Origin: Suillus spraguei
Taxonomy: Eukaryota > Basidiomycota > Agaricomycetes > Boletales > Suillaceae
Assembly: GCA_016800925.1 (NCBI GenBank)
Contig: JABCPU010000036.1
Coordinates: 62,001 to 126,000, forward strand
DNA: 64,000 nucleotides
Reading direction: 5' to 3'
This document shows, one piece after another, positions 1 to 11,522 of this stretch. A program made the position numbers and the translations under genes. The notes beneath the pieces are model-generated. The model did no database searches. It saw only the letters and a program-made list of their open reading frames with translations, and was not told the origin of the DNA. Position 1 is the stretch's first letter. Each line of letters begins with the position of its first letter.

Positions 1-621
1 AGGATGCTCGCTGATGCACAGTACCTTCACGAGAAATTTTCTGTTCTGAAGAACGTTGGTACGCCCACCAACATGCTGAAGAATGTGGTCGCGGAAAAGG
101 CTTTACCTCGGAAGTCGACATTTAATAACATCCGAGCTACAGCAAGTCCCAACGAACGTATCAAGGGACTACTTTCACGGAAAAATAGTGTCAAGCCGGA
201 CAAGCCACTACCTGCAGTCAATTCTTCTTCGACACCTAGCCCGCCGCCGCCATCACCTCAAGGGACACGTGCGCGTGCTGTTGCTGCCACCGCGGAAGGA
301 CATCGAAGTAACAGCCCAACCCATGATATTGTGGTGCCACTCTTAGGAGGCAGTTCTCGCGCCCGCGGGATGACAGACTTGAAACAAGTGGAATCTTCTT
401 CCGGAGATGTAGATACGGCAGAGAAGGATGTACTCCCACCCATTCCCGATGACGCTAATCGCTCACTACTTTCAGAAGCCGACACCTCTAATGGTGTCCC
501 TTCTGAAATGGAAAGTAATTTCGTATCGATGTCCCATAGGAAGGAGGAGCGTGAGAATAGTGATAACCACGACGAAGTTCCACCTGCGGTTCCTATATTA
601 CCTTGCAATGGCGATAGTTGA
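1..621 (+). CDS. C-terminal fragment, possible GARP/Vps54-like tethering protein
   Basis: The reading frame is open from the window edge to a stop at 619-621, so only the 3' end of a gene is present. The first 35 residues (LADAQYLHEKFSVLKNVG, then TPTNMLKNVVAEK) look like a conserved helical segment. The rest is low-complexity, rich in Ser and Pro, with a polyproline stretch near residue 80. The helical segment reminds me of the C-terminal end of fungal Vps54-type GARP subunits, which tether endosome-derived vesicles at the Golgi, but this is recollection of a family pattern and not a firm match. The disordered tail gives no functional clue. No intron is needed in the visible part. It is read in the same direction as the next two genes. 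Confidence 0.4.
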   Translation, partial: RMLADAQYLHEKFSVLKNVGTPTNMLKNVVAEKALPRKSTFNNIRATASPNERIKGLLSRKNSVKPDKPLPAVNSSSTPSPPPPSPQGTRARAVAATAEGHRSNSPTHDIVVPLLGGSSRARGMTDLKQVESSSGDVDTAEKDVLPPIPDDANRSLLSEADTSNGVPSEMESNFVSMSHRKEERENSDNHDEVPPAVPILPCNGDS

Positions 622-1998
622 TAATTCTGGTTGCAATTGCAATTTGGATAGCAATTATGGAATGTTGTAAGATTTTCAGAATGCCGGAACGTGTTCCTCT
701 TGATGGCGTATTCCCCACAAATATGCATGGCTGACAGGTCTCCATTCCCTGATGCCATTGTTCTGGTCGGATCAAGAGATGAACCTTTCCCGTCGTTCAG
801 ATATGGAGAGGTGCCGCAACAAACAAAGGAAGTTAGAACCACTGAAACTTTGTATCCTTTACGTTGATACGGGACCCGCACAAACGTTAACTACATAGCT
901 AATCGGATCTAAATGTGGGGAAACAAAAGTCGAGGAAAGAATTTAAAGAATATTAACAACTATTAATAACAGTAAAATGGTGCGTTAACTGAGCTTGATA
1001 TGTCCCACGATGCCAAGATCATGCTGCATGTTCTGAACATTAAACTGACGATGTGTGGGTGCTGCCTAGTTCCTCTTAGCATATCGCGTGATGGTTATGA
1101 CGCACGATGTATCCAATATTATGATGACCAAACGGTTCCAGACTAAGGTGGGTGGAAACGGAGATGAATCTTTAACACGGTCCTACGGAGGCCAGCCGGA
1201 ATCCAGAGCTAAGAACCGGCAACCAATCAGTAACTTGTATTGACTAGTCAGGTCCTCACCCTTGAGGTCGCGACTGTGCGACCGGCGGCTAGTGCACCTT
1301 GCATGCTGTGTGAGGGTATCCTAGCTCCCCAACTTTATTACGTGCGAACGAGGAATCGATGAATCTCACCCCGTGGTATCGTCACTCACAGACATTCTGT
1401 CTACGTGACAGAACTAAGTGAGATGGATATACCAGTGAATCAGACCCTTCTGAGGGCGAATAAACGGACCTCTTGGCGTTCTGTGATATGCCAGGCCCAT
1501 CACATCAGTTTCCAGTATAGGTAGTAAACATGCTGTCCGCTAGCGATATAACACCCCCCCCCCCAAATTTCAACTAAAGCACGAGTGATGGTGTCAGCTG
1601 ATACTTATGACAGCTCAAAGTCGCGCAATCAAACGTGCAACCGTGAAATTTGAAGAACAATGGGTAAAGAACGTTGCTGACAAATGTTTAAATGTACATG
1701 TGCGAATGTGACGCTATGTGACGTGGTTCCTTGGGTCTCCGGTGAGATCACACGCTTTGACTCAACCCGGTCTTGTCTGAATTGAGTCATCTAATTCGTA
1801 TTTATTATTTCTCAAATATTCTATTCCTCGTACCGCCTCCCCCGTATTTAAGCCCGTGCTGTTCCTTTCCATTTTTTCTCATACGTCCCATTACTGCACT
1901 CCAACGACACCTACAACAGCGTGCTCTAATCTTGTCGTCTCCTTAAATCAAGCTTAGTTCTTTGCCACTCGGTACCCTTTGTTGCCCAACTAAGCCTC
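622..1998. other. Intergenic region with C11 run
   Basis: About 1.4 kb without convincing coding potential on either strand. It holds an 11-base C run at 1554-1564, a likely length-unstable homopolymer. The distal 150 bases look like the core promoter of the next gene: a TATA-like box followed by a pyrimidine-rich tract. Confidence 0.6.
1845..1852 (+). promoter_or_regulatory. TATA-like box upstream of the Cys4/Ser-rich gene
   Basis: TATTTAAG lies 147 bases upstream of the ATG at 1999 and is followed by a CT-rich tract (about 1860-1905), an arrangement common in fungal core promoters. Position and composition are seen; function is inferred. Confidence 0.35.
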
Positions 1999-3271
1999 AT
2001 GTTCGAGGAGATATGCCTAACTTGCTCCAAACACCTCCGCGATGACGGGTAGGCGCTTTCCCCATACCCAGCTACCTGCTTCTCACTTCCTATTTCAATA
2101 TAGTCGAGCTTACTGCAGTGATGAATGCGAAAATTCGGATATGTACAATTCTCCGTCTATTTCTTCTGCCAGCAGTACCCTTTCGTCTCCATACATCGAT
2201 TTTACTCCCGGTGGCGAAGTTCCGGCCCTCATGCCGTCTGCATTGGGAACCGCGCTCAACAGTAATTTCCAGAAACGAGGCCGATACTCTGTATCCTCTT
2301 CATCCACATCTTCAGCTTCATGGTCCCTCTTCACCGATGCAGAAGACGAAAGCTATACTTCTGTTGGTATTGACGACGAAGCTGTCTACGAAGGAGATGG
2401 TTTGGAATCAAGTGTATCCTGCGACGGCTTCGCACGGTCCGCAGGCTTCTTACATCCGTGTAAGCCCTCAGGACTTAGCTACACTCGCCAACCATCGGCT
2501 ACCAACAACCGCTCTACCATCCCCCTTCTTCACCGCCGAACATCTTCTACATCTAGCTCAGGTTTTGGACAAGTTCATTCCTCTGCTGAAGATGACGCTG
2601 ATTCTATAAGCGACGTTCCCCTCCACGAGAAACCTTCGGAGCGAGAGCATGACAAGCTCACTGTCACCTCCAAGTATAAAAAGAGTCGCAACCGTGCGAG
2701 TCTTCCTGCATATTTCTCTCTTCTGCAGGTCAGCTCCCCCCGACGCAGCTCGCCTCCACTTTCCACCAGTTCAGGAAACACAATCAATCGTGCTTCCCCC
2801 CCTACACCAAAATTAGCTTCATTGCTAGCTGTATCTGGCATCCGACCTGTTGTGGAAGCGACGCCCCGCGGGCGGCGGCGTGAACCCGATATGAGTAGTC
2901 GCTCCAACTCTCGTTCTCGTTCTCGAACACGCCAGCAGACTCTGATTCCTGCCCCTCGCGATCGTCAGGACAGCCGTAGCAGCGTTGAGCAAGTCTTTAA
3001 TTGGACTTGTGCTCCGTTGCCTCGGGGTCGTCCAAGTGTACGACGCAACTCATCACCGCTTCCAAAAGTGATGTCCTCGATGCAGCAATTTGAGGAGACA
3101 CCCTTCGTAAATTCCGTCGATGATGAGACGCACGAACGCAGGGGCCGCTTCAAGCGCGACGAGCTTGTCGGACCAAGCTCCCGTGATGCACCGGGTTATG
3201 GGAATGGCAGGAGCGGCCTGCGAGAGCGGGTGCGAGAACGCCAGCGCGGTGTCAATGCCGGTCTTCTGTAA
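1999..3271 (+). CDS. Ser-rich protein with N-terminal Cys4 zinc-binding motif (hypothetical)
   Basis: I place the start at 1999, with exon 1 1999-2048, a 55-nt GT-AG intron 2049-2103 and exon 2 2104-3271, giving about 405 residues. The spliced N terminus reads MFEEICLTCSKHLRDDG then RAYCSDECE, so the Cys residues form CxxC-x(n)-CxxxC. This is the spacing of small treble-clef zinc sites seen at the N terminus of several basidiomycete proteins. An unspliced start at 2042 would destroy the first CxxC. The rest is low-complexity: many Ser, Pro and Arg, an Arg/Ser dipeptide stretch near residues 290-310, and short basic clusters. No enzymatic domain is visible. It may be a regulatory or scaffold protein; function unknown. 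A TATA-like box lies 147 bases upstream. Confidence 0.7.
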
Positions 3272-4637
3272 CCGCAAGCCCCAGAACTCAATTCTCGTTA
3301 TGCATGCCGCGCCGATATATTTTTGCACCTCAGGCGTGACAAAACCAATGACCCGAGTTAACGACTTCGGCTCTGCCCATGATCGACTTAACTCTATCGC
3401 TTCTGCATATTCTCGTCACATTGCACTCAAACAAAAAATAAACGCACCAGCTTTTTACTTGCCCTTCTATATCGACCATACGTAACATATCTACCTCATC
3501 AAAGTATACGGCAGAACTTCTAGTAGTCGCAGAAAATTTACGGAAATCACAGCACGCATTCTTCGTCTTCACATCACCATTCATTACTTATTTGTGGTCG
3601 TCGTCACATTCAAAACTAGCATTCATCGTACCATTTAGCATCGACTTTCACAATTCTGTAGTCGTCACATCAGAACGAGGGGAATCATCATACATTGCTC
3701 GATATTCAAGTGTGCAATAATATTCGCTCTCAGGCTTCCAGTCTAACTGAGCATGCCACCGAATTACATGAACTAACAAAAGATGGCGGGCCGCGGCGGC
3801 ATGTACCTCATTGCAAACGCACAATAGCTCCAATCATTCCCGAATGACTATAGATCTTTACAGTAGATGGCCAGTGACTAGTGGCGCGCCGTAAGGGCCG
3901 TATCATATCAAGTACCAGCTCCGATCCCTTCCATTTGCTGATAGTAATACGCGGCAATGTAACCGTTGTAACGTGTTTCATGGTAATTCGTGAGCTAAAG
4001 ATAAGTCAAAAAACAATACCGGTACCGCATTCCCCCAACAAGCAAGCAAATATGTTGGCAAGGCTGGCTACAGGCAAGAACCAGCTGATAGCAATAACGT
4101 ATTAACGTTGCAGGATATAGGCCTTGTGCCCAGAATATTGTTCGTGTGAAAAGGTGCACCTTCGACACGCGACGGGCGGACTTCCATTTCGGGAACTTAC
4201 TGTACTGACTAGACAGCTCCCAAGTCCCCTTCAACCCATCAAGCTTAGCTGAAGCTTTGTCTTTAGTGTTCATCTTACTGCCAAATCATCCAGAAATCCT
4301 CGTAAATATTCTAGTTTTGCAATTGCACTTCTGGTACTGCATGACATAGCTAGCCACAGAACCATCAACTTGCCATCATTGATTCACTTACTCAGCTGAA
4401 TACTGCAGAGGACAATTGTCCTACACGCCTAGGGCCGTCTCCAAGCCTGGAATCTGCAACTGTCGAGAGTAACACACACTCTACTACCATACAATCAAGG
4501 CCAGTTGCTGTGCAAGCCCATACAACCACTTCCATACCGGCTACCAGACACCGGTCACAGCTCGAGGAATCTGTAGGTGACGTGCAGTCTACCATATCAA
4601 CAGGTGCGACTCGTATGGCCGTCGAAGCGTCCAGATC
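3272..4637. other. Intergenic region
   Basis: No supported gene. Short open frames on the minus strand (for example 3330-3584 and 3995-4273) have no family resemblance. A plus-strand frame open from about 4395 to 4716 is rich in Ser and Thr and could be an unspliced 5' exon or leader of the following Gid7-like gene, but I could not join it convincingly. Confidence 0.5.
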
Positions 4638-7343
4638 ATGCCTACTGACAACTCTTTCCTTTATCCAGATACTGAGGTCTCAAGGCCTCGCAAACGACAA
4701 AGAATCGATAGCATAAACACTTTAGACTCTACTTCGACCTCCCTGATTTCCAACAACAGCCTTCGCGTCACTAACTCGCCTTTAAGCGTCATGCGAATTC
4801 CTGAACCTGATAATCATTCCAATTTATCTTCTTCATATGATTCTGTGCCAGAGGCGGGCCCGTCTTGCGTCACCCTGGACAAGGCTAGTCATTCCAATGG
4901 AATAAATAAGGAGAATGGGCACTCTGCTCCAGTGTCGAATGGCACCACTTCCAACGGATCTCCAACAGTGGGGAATGGCATAGCCAAGCACAGTTCGTCA
5001 ATCACGCGAGTGTCACTGCCAGGCACCACTCTCTACGACGACCCATATCTGGATCGAGAAGAGTTCGTGAGATTAGTTATCCAAAGTCTTAGAGACGTCG
5101 GATACATGTAAGCGATTTTTTTTTTGGCTCGGATGCTCTTGCCTTATCACGTTCCCCTCAGAGAATCTGCTGCCACTCTCGAAGCAGAGTCAGGGTACTC
5201 GTTAGAAGCACCTGTGGTGTCGGAATTTCGGCAACATATTCTGCGCGGTACTTGGGCTGATGCAGAACCTTTACTCGTTGAACTTGGAGTGACTGATCCT
5301 GACGCTCTCCTGGTATGCATATCTTCCTGTATAGCGGACATGTTCCTTATTCCCTGACGGTTCCATTTTAGGACGCGCGGTTCCTCATCGGAAAGCAGAA
5401 GTATCTTGAATTACTTGAGGCGCGGAAAACCACCGCTGCGCTGCAGGTGCTGCGGAATGATCTAGCTCCTTACAGTACCATGTCAGAACAGGGGGAACTA
5501 CACGCATTATCTAGGTGCGCTTTTTGACATATTTTCATATTGTACATTCGTGATAATTCTCCTCAGCTTGATGATGTGTTCAGATCCACAAGATCTGCGT
5601 CGACGTGCATCTTGGGATGGAGCATCGGGAACTTCACGGCGACAGCTTCTTGATGATCTACAACGTCAGTATGAGATGCCAATGGAAATAACTCTTTGTA
5701 CTCCTATATGTTTTATCCAGCCATTGACGTCTTGCCTCGCAGATTATATACCTTCTTCGACCATGATTCCTCAACGTCGCTTTTCTACCCTTCTCGCACA
5801 GTCACGAGAATACCAGCGATATCGCTGCCTCTACCACAACTCACCTGTGGATCCATCTTCAGTTTCACTATTTAGTGACCATACATGCGACAAGGAATCC
5901 TTCCCTCGAATAACAACCACTATCCTCGAAGTCCATTCAGATGAGGTGTGGAACGTGGCCTGGAGTCATGATGGTGTTCGTCTTGCAAGTGCAAGTAAAG
6001 ACAAGACTGCTATTATTTGGCGCATTGGGGTTAGTTGAGCTGACCGCAACGTCTACCATACTAATTTTATCCCGCAGCTCGAGGCAGAGCCATCATCTCG
6101 TGATTGTATAGCAGAATTCATCTTGCGCGATCATCCATATCCTCTTGGCTGTTTGGCCTGGTCACTAGACGATTCTATCTTATCTACGTCTGCGGATCAC
6201 CTCATTTTGCTATGGAATACAAAGGTTAACTTTAAATTCTTTATATCTTGTTTTGCGACACTCATGAGCCGTAGACTGGAGCTCTGATGAAGACACTCGA
6301 GAATCATGCTGAGACAGTGTCTGCCTTGGTGTGGCTACCCGACGGCTCAGGGTTTATGTCAGGTAGCCTTGATCGCAAGATTATATTATGGGTATGCTTA
6401 TTGCAAATTATGTTATCGCACTTCGCCTCATCTTTAACAGGATATGGAGGGTGAACCACGAGAATCATGGAATGATATAGCAATACGTGTCACTGATGCC
6501 GCAGTGACTCCTGACGTGAAACGCCTGGTCGCTGTTGGGATGGGATACAACCCTCCTCCCGCGTTAGCTCGTGCAAACGTCCGAGATGCATCGCCACCCA
6601 TTGTATCTAATGGCAATGGTAATGCAGTGCCGCGTTCGCCAGAGAATCGAATGATCATCTACGATCTCAAGACGGGACAGGTTGAGCTGTATGTTCCAAG
6701 CATGTTTTTTTTCAGCATGTTTGTTCATCGATCTTTGCACCCAGATCTGTTCACATGGAGGGTGAGCTTACTAGCGTAAAGATTTCCGAGGATTCTCGGT
6801 ATGCGTTAATAAATCACGCTCCAGATGTGATTACCCTTTTTCTTGTATCAAGCCCAATCATATAATTGACCATCCATCAAAGGAGATCCATCTGTGGGAC
6901 TTGGAAGAGTTTAGGCTCGCACGCAAGTTCACTGGGCAACGACAGGGTCACCATGTCATCCGTAGCTGCTTTGGTGGTATCGACGGCGACTTCGTCATTA
7001 GTGGGAGTGAAGGTACAACGCCGTTCATAGCGCCCTGCTAGTTTGTACTAACAAAGCATTTCCAGATTGCAATGTCTACGTTTGGCATCGCGACACGGGT
7101 ACACTTCTAGAGGTATTGGAAGGTCACGGATCGGGAAGTGTGAATTCCGTAGCCTGGAACCCCCGCAATAAGCGCATGTTTGCATCGTGTTCGGACGATA
7201 ACACGATACGCGTGTGGGAGGCACCTGTTTCCGCGGGTGAACTGCTTCGAGGGTTTGGCATCTCTGCGTCCGAGCCAGAGATGATTGGGAAGGGAAAGGG
7301 CAAAGTCAAGCAACCTTGGGCCTATAACAATGGAGGATTGTAG
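4638..7343 (+). CDS. gid7: Gid7/WDR26-like LisH-CTLH-WD40 subunit of the GID/CTLH ubiquitin ligase
   Basis: Eleven exons: 4638-5107, 5162-5312, 5372-5514, 5567-5664, 5743-6029, 6078-6224, 6275-6391, 6441-6688, 6745-6826, 6883-7012, 7066-7343. They splice in frame to 716 residues. The first 140 residues are Ser/Asn-rich with a basic KRQR motif. A LisH helix pair follows (EEFVRLVIQSLRDVGY across the first junction), then a CTLH region (FRQHILRGTWADAEPLL). About seven WD40 blades come next, for example HSDEVWNVAWSHDG with SASKDKTAIIW and, at the end, SCSDDNTIRVWE. This is the order in Gid7/WDR26, which bridges substrate receptors in the GID E3 ligase; in yeast that ligase degrades gluconeogenic enzymes. 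The intron before the last exon has a clear CTAAC branch site. An upstream 5' exon cannot be excluded. Confidence 0.9.
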
Positions 7344-7680
7344 CGAAGTGGGACTCTTGGGGATTGAGCGGACATTAATGATCTTTCATGAATGCTTTTG
7401 CATTCTCACTGCTACTTTTGCCCTCATCGCACAACATACAGTTATCCTAACGTTGGTCAATTATTTTCAACACGACATATCATGCATAGTATAGATTGTT
7501 AAAGTAGCAACCCCGGCAAGGACGTAGGATAGTGTTCACTACATAACTTGGATTATTTTTTTCAGATGTCACGTGAGCGCGTCGCGTCGCGTTGCACCAT
7601 ACCACTCAGACATCTCAAGGACGCCGCTGACCGCTTCACATTCTTTACCTTGACTAAATCACACCCCTTTGTCTTATTGT
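7344..7680. other. Intergenic spacer (3' end of gid7, promoter of oxidase gene)
   Basis: 337 bases between two genes read in the same direction; no TATA box or other element was recognised. Confidence 0.5.
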
Positions 7681-10110
7681 ATGAATATTCTTGCATTACT
7701 TTCGTTTCCGGTGCTTTGGGTATTCGCCTGGGGCAGGGAGTCCGCATGGAACGGTCAGACTCCTTCAGGAACAGACACACCAGGTCCATTCCGACCCTAT
7801 TACGTCCCGCCAGGAGCAAAAAGTTACGATTCATCATCTCCGCTCATTCACTTTACTGGTTCTTGGTTTGATTCCTTTAATAGCATGTACGTAGCGACGA
7901 CCTTGCGTTGGACCGACGAGAAAGGAGCTGCTGCGCGGATGACGTTCGTGGGCACTGGTATCGAGTGGTTTGGTGGTCTGGACAGGAGTCATGGAATCGC
8001 CGCGGTGTTTATCGATGGGAAAAAAGTGCAAGAGATCGATACCTGGAACAACGTGTCGCGCAAACAACAACGGATCTTCTGGACTTTTAACCTGTCGTAC
8101 GGGAAACACACCATCGTGGTTAGAAACCTCGGGAAGGGGCGAGTTGACAGCCCGGTTATCGACATCGATGCCTTTGTTGTCACGGAAGGTCGTACGACCC
8201 TTCCTATAACCCTTCCTCCGACCCTTGACCTGTCAAACGCAGCAACCCAGCCAGGACAGATCCAATCCTTCGCTTCACAAACTCAATGGACACTAGAACA
8301 AAAGGGCGTAACCGGCGTATCTGCCATGCAACTTACCGTGATCTCCGATACTCACGCTCTTATCATCGATAAGGTTGAACATAATCCCTTGTCGATTGGG
8401 GGCATCCAGCATGGGCTGCCTTGTTCAACCTCCGGACGCATGCAGTTAGACCCTCGAGGTCGAATCCAACTCTTTTTGTGCCGGCGGGACTTTTCTGAGC
8501 AACGGAACCCTGATAAACGTGGGGGTAATCCTGTGGTCGGCGGGTACACCTCTGCAGCAGACTTTGGAGACCTCGATGGTTTGCAGGCGGTTCGTATCTT
8601 CGAGCCTTGTCCATCCGCCTCCGCCGCTCATTGCAAAATCTACGAGAACCACTCGCGCATACGCATGGCTAGCCCTCGCTGGTATAACACAGTTATTCGA
8701 ATCTCGGACGGAAGCGCCATGATTGTTGGTGGATCAAAGAAGGGCGGGTGGATGAATAATGAGACCGTGAATAACCCTACTATCGAATACTGGCCCCCAA
8801 AGTCCATCCATAACTCGATTGGCCTGCCAATACATCTACCGTTCCTCGTCCGGACCCTCAACGCCAACCTTTTCCCTATCGTATTCTCGCTTCCAGACGA
8901 CAGGATCTTCATGGCCGCCAATCAAGACGCTATAATATATGACTGGCGGACGAATCAAGAACAACACCTTCCGCGAATCCCTAACGAATGCCGAGTTACA
9001 TATCCTATGGCAGCTGCTGGCCTCCTCCTCCCTTTGTCCCCCGAAGATGGTTACACTCCGGAAATCTTGTTGTGCGGAGGTTCCACGATTGACGACAAGA
9101 AACCAGGTTATACGATATCTTCTCAAGATTTAGCATCTTCCCAGTGTTCTCGCCTGCGACTTACCGACCAAGGAATTGCTGCAGGGTGGACGGTCGAACA
9201 GATGCCCGAAGCGCGTCACATGCCAGATGCAGTTTTGCTCCCAACTGGCGAGGTTCTGATCGTCAATGGCGCGAGAACTGGAATCTCAGGCTATGGAAAC
9301 GTTATCGATCAGGTTGGGCAGTCGAACGCAGACAATCCGGTCCTTACGCCAGTTTTATATGATCCCACCGCCACAGCTGGGCGACGCTTTTCCTCTGAGG
9401 GAATGAGAAGTAGTGCGATTCCGAGGATGTACCACTCGGTTGCGACACTGACACCCAATGGCGATATCATGGTAGCTGGGAGCAACCCGAATTTGGATCG
9501 GAGCGAGGTGAAGTATGGAACGGAGTATAGAGTTGAGTGGGTTGGTCCTCCATATATGAAAAAGAACAGGCCACTCGTGCATAAGCCCCCTGAGGTTCTT
9601 TTGTATGGACAAAACCTCACACTGAATGTCAACTTTCCGCCTTCCACAGACAAAGTTCGAAATATCAAAGGTGTGTTTACTACCACTCAGTTCGGGCAGC
9701 CAACCTCACTATTCTAAACTTAGTTGCATTGATGGATCTTGGCTTTGTGACCCATGCCGTCCACGCGAACAGCCGTCTGGTGTATCTGAGCTCTTCACTC
9801 TTCAGTGATGGACATTCGCTACAGATTACTGGTCCTCCTAGACCTGCCGTGTATCCACCAGGACCGGGTTGGATATACGTTGTTGTGGACGGTGTTCCTA
9901 GCGTCGGATTTCAGGTGATGGTGGGGAACGGTAACGGACCCCCTGTAGATCACAGTGCCTGGGACAAGTGCATTAGCTTTTCTCCCGTTTTTATATGCAT
10001 TGCTGAAGTGTCTTGACAGTTTATTGAAAACGACTGCGGCGGACCAATATGAGGCATCGAAGAAGGCGAAAGGAAAGAAAAAAGGAAAGAATGTCGACAG
10101 CACAGAGTAA
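7681..10110 (+). CDS. Glyoxal-oxidase-like copper radical oxidase (AA5 type), with three apparent 1-nt gaps
   Basis: Three exons: 7681-9670, 9724-9967, 10020-10110, about 774 residues. The ATG at 7681 begins a hydrophobic signal peptide (MNILALLSFPVLWVFAWG), so the product is probably secreted. A lectin-like or galactose-binding-like N-terminal part precedes the oxidase domain and a DUF1929-type C-terminal domain. Copper-site landmarks are visible: the Tyr-His pair in RMYHSVATLTPNG, and the late His in GFVTHAVH. The radical-cofactor Cys lies in FCAGGTFLSNG, but only in another frame: 8403-8457 and 8460-8520 must be read in shifted frames, implying one missing base near each of 8398-8402, 8458-8459 and 8521-8525. 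Together the gaps keep the frame open. The family oxidises small aldehydes and alcohols to make H2O2, as in lignin decay. The C terminus is a Lys-rich tail. Sequencing error is more likely than decay because the rest is well conserved. Confidence 0.85.
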
Positions 10111-10308
10111 TCTATATGCTATCCTGGCTTCCACAGTTACTGGACCGTTGGTCTCTCTTCCCGTTGTCTATTTTGCTCACGGACTGACGCTTGAGCTTGT
10201 CATGTATTGCCAGCAATAGATTTGTACACGTTTTTATCACACTTCCTATGATGAAATTGGGGAAGCATGAAAAACAAAAAAGATAAATAGGTTTCTACAG
10301 ACAAAAAG

Positions 10309-11325
10309 TCACAGGGCGCGTTGCTTCATACGACTGCTGACAGTCCTCAGTCCAGCATAAACTTTTCCGGGTGGCGAGCCCAAGATTAAAGAGACAATTG
10401 CATCGCGCGCAATTTTGATGTTTTGGAAGGAGCCCATGATGTGAATTTTCCTGTGTGCCCAAGGCATCAATTATGCTGTCCAGATGAAATAAAAAGACAG
10501 AGAGTTACGTGTCGGCGAGCACGATACGAGTCCGGCTAGTGTTCTCGATTGTAAACTTGGTTTTGCCGTCCTGTCCCGCTATCCGTCCTGAAACGCTTTT
10601 AAGCAAAGTAATATATGATACGTGCTTATATACTGACCGATTGCTCTGCTAAGATGATCGCCATGAAGTGTTTTTACGTCCTTAATCTCGAATGAGTCGA
10701 GGTAAAGATCGTCCATTCGTAAAAGTGCGATCGCATCCTGTAAATTAATAGCTCAGAGATGCATAAAGATATCAGCAATCAGTACTCACGTTAACGTCAA
10801 ATCCAAGAGCATATGCTTTCACAAAATCAGCTCCTTTCTGCAGAGCGCCGATCTCTGCGGTAGCTTTTGATGTCTGGGATGCGATAAGCATGAAATCTCA
10901 AAGGGCAGCCAAATGCGCACTCTAATTTCTAAACACCGCCTCTGAACATTCATTCGCACTTGTAGCCCAAGGATCTCGGTGAGAGGACTGAAAATATTTA
11001 TCCAGTCCTTTTTTATGGGTGTCATGCGATGCGGAGGTATTGGAATTCGCCTTGTCTCTGATTTCAGGACGGATTGTGTCGCAGATGCAGGCAAAGCCGG
11101 AAAAGAGGGCGCCGAGCTGGCCTCTAGGGCAGGGGTAGGGTGAATGTCGATCATCAAATCGTCATCTTCGGCAGTATGATTCGAGTTCACAGGGGGATAG
11201 CCCCAGAAGACATCTCTTCGTCGCCGCAGCTTGTGTGCATTGGCAGCCGTGCGCGCTTTCTTCTTACTCATACTTCGGCGATTTTTAGTGGCAGACGTGT
11301 TCTGCTCTACGTGTGCGACGACCAT
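10309..11325 (-). CDS. PNO1: Pno1/Dim2 KH-domain 40S ribosome assembly factor
   Basis: Five exons on the minus strand: 11325-10921, 10873-10790, 10737-10638, 10587-10509, 10450-10309, giving 269 residues, close to the usual 250-270. Landmarks in order: [20 protein letters not shown], then [77 protein letters not shown], and [18 protein letters not shown] at the second KH domain. Pno1 binds the 3' end of 18S pre-rRNA in the nucleolus with Nob1 and is needed for 20S processing. I take the start at 11325; a second in-frame ATG at 11271 is also possible because the N terminus is variable. All junctions are canonical. The gene is convergent with the oxidase gene and divergent from the DUF3835 gene, with about 200 bases of shared promoter. 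Confidence 0.92.
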
Positions 11326-11522
11326 GTCTGCTAATGATGAATGGGGAAATGAAAATATTCCAGTATGAGGCCTTGAGGATGTCGTGCACACTGCAAATAC
11401 TAGTGCAAGTCACATGACCTAGATGTCAGTAAATTGTCTGACTCTTACAGTCCTATGTACTTAGTAGCCCTTGACCCTCCTTGATCGGTCTGACCAAATG
11501 TCGGGTCACACGAAGAACATGA

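Noticed and set aside
258..881. 207-codon minus-strand open frame
   Set aside because: Antisense to the 3' end of the first gene, low-complexity mirror of its Ser/Pro codons, no domain.
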